Assembly (NCBI GenBank): GCA_001792895.1
Contig: MARA01000019.1
Location: 1 to 64,000, forward strand
DNA length: 64,000 nucleotides
From: Lentinus brumalis
Taxonomy: Eukaryota; Basidiomycota; Agaricomycetes; Polyporales; Polyporaceae
Direction: 5' to 3'
Made by a program: the position numbers and the translations under genes. This document shows positions 21,185 to 32,984 of this stretch, in pieces. Below the pieces are notes generated by a model. The model was given only the letters and a program-made list of their open reading frames with translations, searched no databases and was not told the DNA's origin. How positions within the stretch are numbered: position 1 is the first letter of the stretch; each line of letters starts with the position of its first letter.

Positions 21185-21831
21185 GCCGTGCCGCTCCATC
21201 AGTCATTCCCATAGGACACATGATCTGGCCGACGTGTTCCGTCAGTGTAGACTGCGTCTGCAGAGCTGCCCAGACTCACCATGGCCACATAACAGTCGCC
21301 AGTCATGACCATAGTGCGCGCGAGCTGGAACGTCCGGCTGTGCTCTTCGTACTTGCGCTCGTTAGCGATGGCGGTGTATCCTTCTCGCACGGCGAAGTCC
21401 TTCAGCTCCCGCCAACCTTCGGAGGTGTGCAACCGGTCCACGCGCTGGCCAAACTCGCTGTACTGCGGCAGAGTGGCGGGCTGGACCAGCGGTGCGAGTG
21501 GGCGTATGTCTGATAGCACGTCAGGCAACGAACTTGAAGACGGACGCCCTGACGCACCCTGGATGAGGACGTGCCCGAGGCGGGTCAGGTCCTCGTTCAA
21601 CTCATCATTCACTCTGGACGAAAGTCAGCGTACGATGAGCGGGAATATGGCGGTGGAACTCACGTCGCAGGAAGGATCCTCTCCAATAAGCTTGGAAGGA
21701 CGAGGTCGTCCCGATACGGATGTTCGTCCAGATATGGTTTCTGGGACACCATTGGTGATGTTCCCCTCAGGGCCGTGCGTACGTGAAGGACGCGCTGAGA
21801 CTCACCGGCTAAAACCGTCTTCAATGCGCAT
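21185..21831 (-). pseudogene. Acyl-CoA dehydrogenase (AidB-like), 5' half, inverted copy
   Basis: Acyl-CoA dehydrogenase-like flavoprotein N-terminal part. Exons by comparison with the copy at 25.2 kb: 21831-21806 (MRIEDGF), 21740-21664 (DEHPYRDDLVLPSLLERILP), 21613-21280 (NDELNEDLTRLGHVLIQG, EGWRELKDFAVREGYTAIA, FQLARTMVMTGDCYV) and 21224-21185 (MCPMGMTDGAAR). The helical N-terminal domain and the MTDGAA substrate-loop motif are those of the family. Nothing after the GTACGT donor at 21184 continues the enzyme, so the flavin-binding core is missing. One base seems missing in the first exon. It forms an inverted repeat with the copy at 25.2 kb, flanking the cytidine deaminase and the first ATP synthase g gene. 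Confidence 0.8.
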
Positions 21832-22145
21832 CGCTGAGTTTGAGGTACAGGTGGCGGCTGGCGGGAGCTGGGAGAATATTACTATCAGCAGCCGGGAGGG
21901 ACGTACTTTTGCAGCGCCCTCAAGGAGATCGAAGCCTCTGCTGAGACTCCCCACGGGTAGCAAGGCGCCCACCTTTACGCGACGCAGGGAGACCTCGGCA
22001 GCGCTGATATACTGATCATTCTTGCAGGCGTTGCTTCAAAGAGTGCATATGGCGTCGTTGCGCATGAGATAGAAGAAACAACCGACCTCCAGTCATGGGC
22101 GCTGAGCCTGAGCAGTGCATTCAGCTCGAAACACCGAGATGACCG
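21219..22145 (-). repeat. Left arm of an inverted repeat (ACAD 5' region and promoter)
   Basis: About 0.9 kb that matches 24921-25848 in reverse. It covers the ACAD 5' exons and about 310 bases upstream of the ATG. The match ends on the outer side near 22145. Confidence 0.75.
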
Positions 22146-22545
22146 TAGGGCCTCCGTGGATTATAATGCGGCGATCGTGGCTCAGTGTTCATCTAAGAGG
22201 CCACTGATGAGTACAGAGTGACGAGGAATCCTGTATGAGTGGGGGAGGCGTGTTCAGCGCAAGCATGACCACAATTCCGCTCGCACCATACAGCTCACGT
22301 CTCGAGATCGCAAAGAGGTCAGCCTGTCACTCGGACGTTGCGATCCATGTGCAGCAACGAAGAGATCGCCCGGATGGTCAAGGTATCTTCTCGGATCTGC
22401 CTGTTGTTACATGCCATGGCTACGACTGTTCGCACGTCTCACGATATACATACATCTGACGCCGAATGTCATACAGGAAGGAATGAGATGATTGGGCTGG
22501 AGCGAATGGCATTGGACGCGCACCTTTGCTACTCCTCCGAATAAC
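22146..22545. other. Intergenic upstream of ACAD copy, 3' of cytidine deaminase
   Basis: About 400 bases with nothing recognised. Confidence 0.5.
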
Positions 22546-23349
<804 letters not shown>

Positions 23350-23610
23350 GGTGGTCAACTTGTAAGCTCAGCTCGTCCAACTTCAACTAAGTCAATCGGC
23401 GCTCTTCCGCCCTGATAAGGCAAGTCTCGCATGATCTTCCATCTCGCAGCTTATGAACCTCGCATTTCTGCTGCTCACCTCCGAATGCTGATGTGAGCAC
23501 TCAGAACTCAAGCTTTCGAGACAGGAATGAGAAGTCGAAGTCTCACAGAAACTGTGGGTGGCTGGCGCGCAAGTCAGCTTCCGGAAAGAGCCGAGGCGTG
23601 AGTAAATTGA
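23350..23610. other. Intergenic between cytidine deaminase and the first tandem unit
   Basis: Contains the promoter of the minus-strand deaminase gene. Similarity to the other tandem units begins at about 23611. Confidence 0.5.
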
Positions 23611-23705
23611 GCTCGGGAGGGCTCGTCACTGGGTGGGCCGACGTTCTCGTCAATCCCAACAGCGACCAGCACCTCCTCCTCACCGTCCACCGCGCCCTCA
23701 AAGCC

Positions 23706-24614
23706 ATGGTGCGCCCCTTCTCCGCCCGCCTGGCGCAGGCCTTCCGCCCTCGCCGCGCCCCCCAGTCCCCTCGTTTGCACCAGCGTTTCGCGTCGTCGAC
23801 CCCCAACGCCGAGGAGTTGCAGAAAAAGGCTCAGGACACCCTGGCCTCCGTCCAGAAGGGCTTGAGTCAGGCTGTCGAGACCGGCAAGAGGCTTCTTGGA
23901 CCCGTAGGAGAGAAGGCCGCGGCGTCGCTCGGAGGTGAGTACGCTTTCATGTGCATTTCGCGTGTCGTTGCGCAGGCCCCTCGCTAGCATGTAACGACTC
24001 CGCGACGGCGGTCGAGCAGCGGAAGACCCTGGGCTGTCATAGGTGTCGCTGAAGCCGAGGACACGCCCGCCGGTATAGGCGGGTCCCACTGCGCCACCAG
24101 CCGCACCGTCTCCGGGTCTGGGAGGTGGTATACTTGCATGTCGGTCGTGTCAGTGGTCGGTGGCGGATCGTACGCTTGCATAGCCCCTGGACACTCGGTG
24201 GTGTTAGCAGAGGCGGGCACTCCTCCGATTCGCCCTGCTTGTCCTGCTCCGTTGTTCTGAGCTAATTGCGCGTTCCGAATTTTCGCAGCATACCGCGAAC
24301 CTCTGTCGTACAACTTTGCCGTCTTCCGCGAGGTCCTCAAGCAGGTCTACGTCGCGGAGCGCCTCCAACCCCCTCCGCTCTCCGCCTTCCAGTCCGTCTA
24401 CTCCTCCCTCTGGGCGCGTGCACGGAACCCGCAGTACTGGCGCGAGCTTGCGCGCTCGGGCGACCTCGCCAAGGTCGGCATCTACGCGCTTGAGGCGTAT
24501 GGTATCTTCAAGGTGCGTTCCTGTCGTTCTCCTGTCAATTCTCCCTCACTGACATCCGCGCAGATTGGCGAGATCATCGGACGCAGAAGTCTCGTGGGGT
24601 ACAACGTCCAATAG
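23706..24614 (+). CDS. ATP20: Mitochondrial ATP synthase subunit g, copy 1 (intact)
   Basis: Subunit g is a small inner-membrane protein of the F0 part that helps ATP synthase dimers form and shape cristae. Exons 23706-23934, 24289-24512 and 24564-24614 join in frame to 167 residues. The N-terminus (RPFSARLAQAFRPRRAPQS, HQRFASST) is basic and Ser-rich, as in mitochondrial targeting peptides. The conserved part is in exon 2 (AYREPLSYNFAVFREVLKQV, YVAERLQPPPLSAFQSVYSS, NPQYWRELARSGDLAKVGIY). The short last exon encodes GEIIGRRSLVGYNVQ with the GxxxG helix-packing motif. The first intron, 354 bases, is long for this genome. The next gene upstream is the divergent cytidine deaminase. Confidence 0.93.
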
Positions 24615-24920
24615 ACTCGTGCCTTTCGCGCACCCCTTTGAAACATGTAGAGCGCCTTAATGGACTGTGTATCCGACCATGAAGTGCTTCTCTATGCGTT
24701 TTCGCCCCGGCTAGACTTCCGTCCGTCCTCCCGTCGTACCAGCGTAAGTTCCACGCACCGATTGCAGCCGCGGCATTCTTGCCCTCGCAGTCGCAGAACC
24801 TGTAGTGGGTGCGCCTCCTGAAGCCTTGCTTAGGAGAGCTGTGTTTGAGTCGACCGGTGAGCCTCGACGTCTATGCAACGAGCGTGAATTGACTGAACAG
24901 ACGCCGAGCCAAGAGGAAGG
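24615..24920. other. Intergenic after ATP synthase g copy 1
   Basis: About 300 bases without a supported gene. Confidence 0.5.
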
Positions 24921-25848
24921 ACGGTCATGTCGGTGTTTCGAGCTGAATGCACTGTACAGGTTCAGCGCCCATGACTGGAGGTCGGTTGTTTCCTCTGTCT
25001 TATGCGCAACGACGCCATGTGCACTCTTTGAAGCAAGCCTGCAAGAATGATCAGTATATCAGCGCTGCCGAGGTCTCCCTGCGTCGCGTAAAGGTGGGCG
25101 CCTTGCTACCCGTGGGGAGTCTCAGCAGAGGCTTCGATCTCCTTGAGGGCGCTGCATAAGTACGTCCCTCCCGGCTGCTGATAATATTATTCACCCAGCT
25201 CCTGCCATCCGCCACCTGTACCTCAAACTCAGCGATGCGCATCGAAGCCGATTTCCAGCCGGTGAGTCTCAGCGCGTCCATCACGCACGCACGGCCCTGA
25301 GGAGAACATCACGAATGGTGCCTCCAGAAACCATTCCTGGACCAACATCCGTACCGGGACGACCTCGTCCTTCCAAGCTTATTGGGTAGGATCCTTCCTG
25401 CGAAGTGAGTTCCACCGCCACGTCATCGCCAATCGTACGCTGACTTTCGTTCAGAGTGAATGATGAGCTGAACGAGGACCTGGAGGCCTGCCTCGGGCAC
25501 GTCCTTATCCAGGGTGCGTCGGAGCATACTTATCCCTCTTCCATGCCTGACACGCTATCAAACTTACGCCCAATCGCATCACTGGTACAGCGCGCCACTC
25601 TGACACAGTACAACGTGTTCAGCCAGCGCGTGGACCGGTTGCACACCTCCGAAGGCTGGCGGGAGCTGAAGGACTTTGCTGTGCGAGAAGGATACACCTC
25701 CATTGCTTATGAGCGCAAGTATGAGGTGCACAGCCGAACGTTCCAGCTCGCGCGCACTGTGGTCATGACTGGCGACTGCCATGTGGTGAGTCTGGGCAGC
25801 TCTGCAGACGGAGCCTCGACTGACGGAACACTTCCGCCCGATTATGCG
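24921..25848 (+). repeat. Right arm of the inverted repeat
   Basis: Reverse match to 21219-22145. It covers about 310 bases of ACAD upstream sequence and the ACAD 5' exons. The spacer between arms is about 2.8 kb and holds the cytidine deaminase and ATP synthase g genes. Confidence 0.75.
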
Positions 25849-26000
25849 GCGGCGTCCTCATGCACCGATTCAAGAACAAGATCGGCACCCACGGTGTCCC
25901 TACCGCCGAGCTCGAGCTGCGCGGCACTCGCGCGTGGCTCCTCGGTTTTGTTAACGAGGCCGTGAAGTGCATCGTGTCGATGCTCAACCTTCGAGGATTC
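25235..26000 (+). pseudogene. Acyl-CoA dehydrogenase (AidB-like), internally deleted copy in unit 1
   Basis: Exons 25235-25261 (MRIEADFQP), 25328-25404 and 25455-25785 encode the N-terminal domain in frame (DQHPYRDDLVLPSLLGRILP, NDELNEDLEACLGHVLIQG, EGWRELKDFAVREGYTSIA, VVMTGDCHV). After the GTGAGT donor at 25786 the expected exons are gone. Instead, from about 25849, a C-terminal segment follows: GGVLMHRFKNKIGTHGVPTA then ELELRGTRAWLLG, which in the family lies some 200 residues further on. Similarity ends at about 26000. The flavin-binding middle is absent, so this cannot be an active dehydrogenase. Units 2 and 3 have the same junction. Confidence 0.8.
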
Positions 26001-26166
26001 GGCGGTCGTGAAATTGCAGATCTCCATCCCTGCGTTCTGCGCGTCCGCAGTCCCGGCTCGAGGCACCGCGTCGATCCCCGAGATCGCGTCCGGCGTGGCA
26101 TGCTCGGAGGACGACAGAACGAGCAGGCGAGCATTTCCCTCCACGGCAGGATTGCAGACCTTACGA

Positions 26167-26201
26167 CAAATCTCAAATCTCAAATCCCAAATCCCAAATC
26201 C
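26167..26201 (+). repeat. CAAATCC short tandem repeat, unit 1
   Basis: Four to five near-perfect seven-base repeats with C/T variants. The copy number differs between the three units. Confidence 0.8.
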
Positions 26202-26391
26202 TGGGTACAATGCGGGAGGAAGCGTGCGCGGGTGGGTATAGCGGATCACATTCGTTGGGTCCGCTGAGCACACTGGCACCCTCTCTGCCGGACATAATTT
26301 CCCGTGCACTGGGCCGCAGCTCGTCGCAGCGGCCTGTTCTTCCGATGTGTGCTCGTCTCACATACAGACTACGTGAAGCACACACGCTACA

Positions 26392-26501
26392 TGTTACGAA
26401 CACAGTATGAACTACATATATAGTACCAGCCGAATGTCCAGGTATCCTGGACATTGCGCCCTTTTGGTGTAGCTGGTACAGCGGCTGGTCTGTTCCTAAC
26501 A
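26392..26501 (+). repeat. Left LTR of the mini-element
   Basis: 110 bases, TGTTA...TAACA. It has a TATA box (26417-26423) and the inverted repeat AATGTCCAGG/CCTGGACATT at 26433-26455. Confidence 0.9.
26417..26423 (+). promoter_or_regulatory. TATA box of the mini-element LTR
   Basis: TATATAG. A start site 25-30 bases downstream would fall at about 26442-26452, on the sequence complementary to the presumed primer-binding site. Confidence 0.5.
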
Positions 26502-26502
26502 T

Positions 26503-26514
26503 AATGTCCAGGAT
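26503..26514 (+). promoter_or_regulatory. Putative primer-binding site (self-priming)
   Basis: AATGTCCAGGAT, beginning two bases after the left LTR, is the exact reverse complement of ATCCTGGACATT at 26444-26455 in the same LTR. In Tf1-type elements the 5' end of the RNA folds back onto a site at this position. Confidence 0.55.
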
Positions 26515-26741
26515 CCAGCAGTCGAGGGTTCGACTCCCCATGAGCGCAAGCTTTGGTGTCACCTTGGGCTTAGCGTTGAGCATGCTCCACTATCCCCATG
26601 GTCACACTTCCTTGCAAAATGGGGTCCTTCCGAATTTCTCAAAAGACTGTCAAGGCTCTGACCCTGGGGTAGGGTTAACCCTTGGGGCCAACTAGAATAT
26701 CTAGTTCCACGTGGAGACCACGTGCCTTGGAAGGAGGGTAC

Positions 26742-26851
26742 TGTTACGAACACAGTATGAACTACATATATAGTACCAGCCGAATGTCCAGGTATCCTGG
26801 ACATTGCGCCCTTTTGGTGTAGCTGGTACAGCGGCTGGTCTGTTCCTAACA
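26742..26851 (+). repeat. Right LTR of the mini-element
   Basis: I could see no difference from the left LTR over its 110 bases. It is followed by the target duplication CTACA. Confidence 0.9.
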
Positions 26852-26856
26852 CTACA

Positions 26857-29800
26857 GGGAACAACGGGAGGGCGGGAGTGCAGGTCGACTCGGCGGGAGG
26901 GGAGGAGGACGGGCGCTGGGAGGCCCGGGCGAAGCTCTCGATGCACTGCGAAGCGAGGAACACCCGTCCTTGCTTGGCCGGCTCATTATTGCGATTTAAC
27001 CACGCGGTCTTCACACGGGGTAGTTCCATACTTCATGTTCATTTGACGCAGACATATATTTCATTCCCTTCAATCATACGCAACTTCAGATTCCCGGGAG
27101 ACCGTGACACAGATCTAGAGACAGCACGGTGTCTAGGAAAGCACTTCAAACTCGTCGTTCACACTGCACCCGAGGCTGCACAGCATTCCAGTGCTCTCTA
27201 CTGGACCATGACCACGGCCGAACTATGACTCCGTAGCACATGAGGAAGAGACTACAGCAGCACGACGAGATGGATTCTATTGATGACGATGGAATCTCCT
27301 CTTCTGCCCGCTCTGTTCGCCCTGCCCGCCTTCCGGGCCCTCATCAAGTCCGACCCGCCACCCTCTGGTCAGTCACACTATTGTCAGTATGTCAATCGTA
27401 GAACGGCACGCGCATGGGCAAGAGGGAGGAGCATGAGCTCTGCGGGATGTGGCACTGACAAAAACGAACAGTGCAAAGGCGAAAGACTCGCCTCGAACCT
27501 TGACACTGCGCGTCGCTCCCCAGCTTCGCGGTTGGCTCTGGCAGTTATACGCATTGAAGCAGCCGAACTCACCGTCCTCCCAGCTCCTCGGCTCCTGTGC
27601 AGGGGGTCGACAAACTTCAGGAGGGCCCTCGCAAGTCGGCACAGCGACGACTTTGTTGTGGCGGGCGGCGGTGTCTTCCCCGACGCCGTCGCTCTGATCG
27701 TTTTGAGACCGGCCAGCTGTTGACAACTGGTACGTGCCGCCTATCTCACTGACGGGAACACTCACTGATTACTTGGTTCTGAGCAGCACCCAGCACGCTC
27801 TCCGCGAGGCACGTTCCAGTGCTCGTCCGGCGTGCTGAGCTAGGAGGGGGAATATTGGAGGCAGACAGGTGAGAGCGAGCGGGAGGGGGCGCAAGGACAG
27901 AAGGAGCAGGACAGCCGACGTGGTGGTGTTGGGCGGAAAACCGAACGATTATTGTTCCCAAGAGGCCGGCCGGACCATCTCGCAACATTTCAGCGGTTCG
28001 TACGCGCAACGTCTCCACACGCGAATCTGACAGAAACATTCGATAGATATCAGAAACCAAATGCGGAGCTCTGCCAGCCGATCTTCGGCTCGGCCATGGG
28101 CAATCTGGGACAATTCCCGGTGCTTTTGACTCGCTCTCAGGTTATCTCTTCCGCGAGCTCTCATTCGATCGCCCGATGGCGGCCGGGGACACGTCAACAG
28201 AGCAGAATTGCGAGTGATGATGAGGCGTAGCCAGGAGAGACTCAGACTGGGCCGGGAGCAAAGACGAGGTGCTGACTGCCACGGAACTTGCTCATGCACG
28301 AATCATGAAGCCGGAATCCTCGGGCAATTATGCACCGGGCGAGAGGTACGCTTGAACTCGATGTCTCTGTATCCTTTCTTACGCTGATAACCCGTTCGAG
28401 GGGAATATCCCGCCCGGTGCGCCTGTCGTCCAACTCGGGTCTGTTGACCTCCAAGTCCGCAGCACCCGTTTCACGACCCGAGGCGGCATACGGGCACTCA
28501 CGGCCCACACGGCCGATCCGACGCCCACACAGCATCCAGCCAGGCCGTGATTGCACCTCTCGGGCTTGGCTCGGCCTTGCCAGTGCGCAGAATAGCAGCC
28601 GGACTCCCAACCTGACTGGAGATCGGATGCCGGCCGTCTCCTCCCTGTCCGTCTCGCTACTGGCTTCATCTTGTCAAGTAGTCCTTTGAGTACTGGCTTG
28701 AACTGTCTCGCGGCACATCTCCCGGTGACTGACACCATGATTGCATTGAAATTCTAGGGTTCCAAGGATCTGCAAGTGTTCTGGGTCCCGGGGCGGTCTC
28801 CGACGCACCTCATCCTCTACCGCGCTGCTATATTGTCGCCATCACCGGTCGCGGAAGGCAGGTACGCAGGGACGAGTCTCAATCCATACAGGTTCACGTC
28901 AAGACTGCGAACCATCGAAGCGAATATACTTACCCGGGTTCCCAGAGCCCCAGAGCCCCTGGATGCCAGAAGAAGGAGACTGCCTAGCCTTGACCGAACA
29001 CTATTAGCCATTCGGGACTCGGACATTCCCAGGTACGCACATGCATGCACTATCCAACTCATGGTCTCCCGCCAGTGAAGACATCAACTGCTCTGGCCCT
29101 TTTGTGCAGTGCCTGAGCGGCGAGAAGTCACTCAAGGTATGTCAGAACCTACCAGTTCCCTCGTGTCGCTGTGTCAGGGTTGATAATTGATTACACTGAT
29201 TTATCGCATACAGATATCCACGTAAAGACTCTCTTGGTATGCGTGAGAGATCAGCTCGTTTATCGCGTCACTGAGCGGACTCCGTGCCATCCCTAGGCCG
29301 AGCAGGTCATGACGACACCGTGCAACCATTCTGGCAAGTTCTTCCCTTGAAGTGTCAACTTCCTGCTACGCTCCCGGCCGCTCAATTGGTGCAGCCCGTA
29401 GCGAGACTACTGTACCATTTCGATCAATTCGGACAGGCCTGTGACGTGTGACACGCCGATTTCGCCCCGCGAAATCGGCCAGGAGGCCGGTGACCTGTGA
29501 CACCGGCCTCAATTTCGGACAGATGAGGGGCGCGCGACAGCGCGCCGGCCCCGGCGAGATTGGCGCCCGAAAAACAGGTTCAGACCAGCCTCCGGTGACC
29601 TGTGACACAGCCCGAAATTTCGGCCAATCCAGGGGCCAGTGACGCGTGACTGTCCGAATTGATCGAAATGGTACAGTACTCTGCATAGTAGCGATCATAC
29701 AAGTAACTTAGTAAGTTACTTTACATTGTCCTCCGAGATTGCTGCCTGTGCGTCCCGTGTACACAGAAACTCAGAGTTGATGCTGGGTTCGAGCCTTTGC

Positions 29801-32800
29801 GCTGGAGGGTCGCCGGCCCTCGGGAGCTGCCAGTGTACTGGTACATCGGACGCCGAGCGTCACTGGTAGCGAAGTATCTCCCCTGGCGAGCTTGTTCGCT
29901 TGATGTCATCGCTCTGTCCTCGAACATGCGTGACAGGGGAGAGCTCCGAGTAAGTTCACAACGAGCCGGTTCAGCACTGGCCCCCAGGCTCCTCCGTCTA
30001 TGCAGCGGGAGGACTCGAACTGCGAGACCCAGGACTTGGAAAGGAATGCTGTTCATGCGCACGAGGCCACGGCACAATCTCGTTCCATGTGAGCAGTCCC
30101 ACGGGGATGTCGGGTTCTCGGGTGTGATCGAATTACTGAGTACTCACACCATTCAGACTCGTCCCTACCACTAACATTCAACAGAGAGAACTAGTACACA
30201 ACTGGATGTACAATCTCGGCTCAGAGCTCTCAGCTGCCACGCAGCCAACTTGAATCCGGTGCGTTGTCTGCACTTCCCTGTCTCAGCTGACGTCGACTGT
30301 CGAGTAGTACTCACCGTGTGCTCAAACAGGAACATCCTAATTGCCTACATGGATCCTCGGATGGCGGCCCGCGGGCCAAAGTACGGTAAGTCAATGCCAC
30401 TCTTCTGGGGACAGGGTCATGTGTGGCTGCAGCATTCACATGATCGTGACGGCCTGCAGTTCAGGCTTGGACTCGCACGGTGCGCCGCGAGCCTTGTGTG
30501 ATGTCTCGAGCAGTCAGGACGGCTCCCGGCACCCAAAGCATGACGAGCCAAGCTCTGTCCAAGGAGTCCTATGAGGACGTCTCCGTGAAATCTGGACGCG
30601 GGTCCAGCACACAGTGCTCGCTCGACCAGCAAGTAGTAAGCACTCACTCATTTCAGCCTCGGGCCGCAGCCGTCCCTGATACGAACAGGGAGATGCACAA
30701 CAGGATGCACGATCCCGCGCTCTGCGCTGCCATGGGACCGATCCGACGCGTTGTCTGCATGATGACCACCAGGACGCTTCCAAGATGCAGCTGACGTCGA
30801 CTCGGAGTACTGGGCCGCCACAGACTGAAGCTGAGACATCATTCGGAATTCAAGTTCCTTGTGCATGTGCCGTATTCCCCGGCTCTCTTCCAGATGCACC
30901 CGCAGACCTTCAGGCAACTGGGTTCTCTGGGACCATAGCTGCAGCGTACACCCCGTGACGGCCTGCACTTGCGCCGAGAGCCTTGCACGACATCGGGCAG
31001 GGGTGGCCTCAGGACTTAGCAGCGACGCCGTCTCCCGGCACCTGAAGCATGCCAGTGCTCACGGGGACTCTTCGCTCGAGGTCAATTGCACCGCCGTCAA
31101 CCTCGGAGCCCTGCTGATGTCCGGCTCGACGATTCGAGCAAGAGATCGCTCGGTCTGAGCGACATGTCCCCGCTTCCGACTGCACGAGCAGTACTATACA
31201 CTAGCACTCCTGTATTCTACCGTACCTGGCACGCGCAAGACTCCGAGTCGTACCTGCAATATTCATCGTCCCACTCCGCACTTCGCTAGGGTGCAGCTCG
31301 AGCCTCGCCGTCGAGGATCCTCCAACACCGAGTGCTCGGGCACTCAAGGACGCATGCGACATTTCGCCAACGCGCCTGGCCACGACGCGGCGCTGTTCGG
31401 CGCCGTGCATGGGGGAGCATACATATTGCGATACACGTTCGCAGTCGCGGTCTTCAGTTCCCTGCGGACTACTCGGCCGAGCAACCCGCGCAAGGACACA
31501 TCTCGAGCCGCTGTCGGCTGGCACGAAGCTCGATCGTCGATGTCCTGCAAGCAGCGGTGTTCGCTGTGCCATCATTCTGGCGACGGTCGTCCAGCAGGCC
31601 AGACGACTGACCGTGCAGAGAGCTGCATTCAGCCTGCCAGCTAAGCACGCAAGAACGCGGACCAGCGCTCAGAGAAGACTGATTGAGCGTGTTGAAGCAC
31701 ACGAAATCAGAGGCGACACACGGCACCCGAGTATTCAGACAGCGAAACGCAATGAATGATATTCAAGCTACGTGCAAGTCTATGCGACACACGGTCTTCG
31801 CCTGCGAGCACCCGCGGGGTTACGTCCGGACTCCAGGGATCGACTCGCCGCTCCCGGATCAAGCGAGGACCGTGCGTTCTGTCGTGCGGGCGAGCACGAA
31901 GAGGTGCCGGCGCGGAAATCAGCGAGCGTGCTGGCGTCCGAGTATGCACGAAGGTCGCAGGAGAGGCTATAAGGTGCGTACGCGGATTGTATGCGCACCC
32001 TCGGCCGTCCTCACTCGTGCACTGTGCTGCCGCCTCCTGCCTGCCGCATCCTGCTCTCTGCTGCGGGTTGCGATGGGAGCGGCGACGGAGACAGGTACGC
32101 ACCTTGACTGTTCCATGCGAAATGAAACTGATATGCATGTCGTAGGCTACGGGCGGGGCGGCGGAGAGCGCAGTTCACGGTGAGCATTTGTGCTGAGGAC
32201 GTGTTCTGTGGCTGACTTGCGCGGAGTGTACCCAGACAGCGGTAAATGGAGAGATTCGGTTGGATGGCGAGAGGTACGCACCGTGATCGTGATCTGCACA
32301 CTCACTGACGCGCTTATGCTCTAGCCCAGCTAGCCCGACGCCAAAGCTCGTCCGTGCACGGTGAGTGACTGCACCCGAGCGTTTGCTGAATGCGATTTGC
32401 TGACGTCCACGCGGCGCGTGCTCAGGCTAGAGAAACGGGAGTGCGAGGGCAGAGGAGCAGAACGTGGGGCGGCGGAGCGAGGTGTGCGCATGAGACAGGC
32501 ATGCTGCAACGAGGGCGAGAGCGGCGTACTGAGTGAGGGGCATCGGGATCGAGAGAGAGGGCATACATATGTCGGTAGCATCCCTGGGGTGTCATATTGG
32601 CGCACGAGCGAGCAGCGTGCTGTGTGAGACGCTGTTCTCTGCGGAGGCCACCGCGGCGGGTTCGGACCTCGAGTGTGCGATGTAGAGCGTCAGCTGGAGT
32701 CGACGTCGGCATCGAGATCGAGAGTGGGGAGACGTACGTCGATAGCCGTTATAGACAGTCGCGTTGCGTTGCGTGCCACAGACGCGTCCCGACGCGTTCT

Positions 32801-32891
32801 CCGGCCGGTGCCGGCCGGGCCATCCTCCGCGCACGACCGTCCTCGTCTCTCCGTCCGCCATGACGCACCGTGTCCACTCTCGCGCCCTCTG
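26857..32891. other. Unit 1 middle and end: repeated sequence without a recognised gene
   Basis: About 6 kb that recurs in units 2 and 3. Short open stretches with splice-like edges occur, such as one at about 29075-29132 between CCAG and GTATGTC, and one encoding ELPVYWYIGRRASLVAKYLP at about 29827-29880. These could be exons of a decayed or unknown gene. The frames are not kept across units (unit 1 has stops where unit 3 is open), and no known domain was seen. Sequence just upstream of the next ATP synthase g copy (about 31950-32890) is among the best conserved parts. Confidence 0.45.
29410..29676 (+). mobile_element. Inverted-repeat mini-transposon (MITE), unit 1 only
   Basis: 267 bases flanked by TA on both sides (29408-29409 and 29677-29678). 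The ends are perfect inverted repeats of 27 bases (29 with the TA), starting CTGTACCATTTCG. Units 2 and 3 have the empty site GAGACTACTCTGC, which is exactly what removal of the element plus one TA leaves. No coding capacity. A TA target and short size suggest a non-autonomous Tc1/mariner-type element. The interior is GC-rich with repeated GTGACCTGTGACAC-like motifs. Confidence 0.9.
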
Positions 32892-32984
32892 AGGTCGCGA
32901 GGGCTCGTCACTATCTGGGCCGACGTTCTCGTCAATCCCAACAGCGATCAGCACCTCCTCACCGTCCACCGCGCTCTCGAAGCT

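Larger units (their letters stand above)
26392..26851 (+). mobile_element. LTR mini-element (TRIM/SMART type), 460 bp, with target duplication
   Basis: Two identical 110-base LTRs (26392-26501 and 26742-26851), each starting TGTTA and ending TAACA, flank 240 bases with no coding capacity. The polypurine stretch GGAAGGAGGG sits just before the right LTR. Five-base duplications CTACA lie on both sides (26387-26391 and 26852-26856). Units 2 and 3 have the uninterrupted site (about 35229 and 43912). A 12-base stretch next to the left LTR is complementary to the predicted start of the element RNA, so priming may be of the self-primed kind. It must rely on enzymes from another element. Confidence 0.9.
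23611..32891 (+). repeat. Tandem unit 1 (about 9.28 kb)
   Basis: Starts at the first block shared with units 2-4 (GAGGGCTCGTCACT about 75 bases before the ATP synthase g start codon). It contains ATP synthase g copy 1, an ACAD fragment, and a long stretch shared with units 2 and 3. It also has two private insertions, an LTR mini-element and an inverted-repeat element. Confidence 0.8.

Noticed and set aside
25051..25284. 77-codon minus-strand frame repeated at 21305-22015 (plus strand)
   Set aside because: It is the reverse of the ACAD promoter and first exon in the inverted repeat, not a separate gene.
26167..26201. CRISPR-like array
   Set aside because: The seven-base repeats are contiguous without spacers; a eukaryotic microsatellite.
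29786..30080. tRNA or SINE suggested by GGTTCGAGCC at 29786 and a reverse B-box-like string near 30005
   Set aside because: No matching A box at the right distance and no cloverleaf could be drawn.
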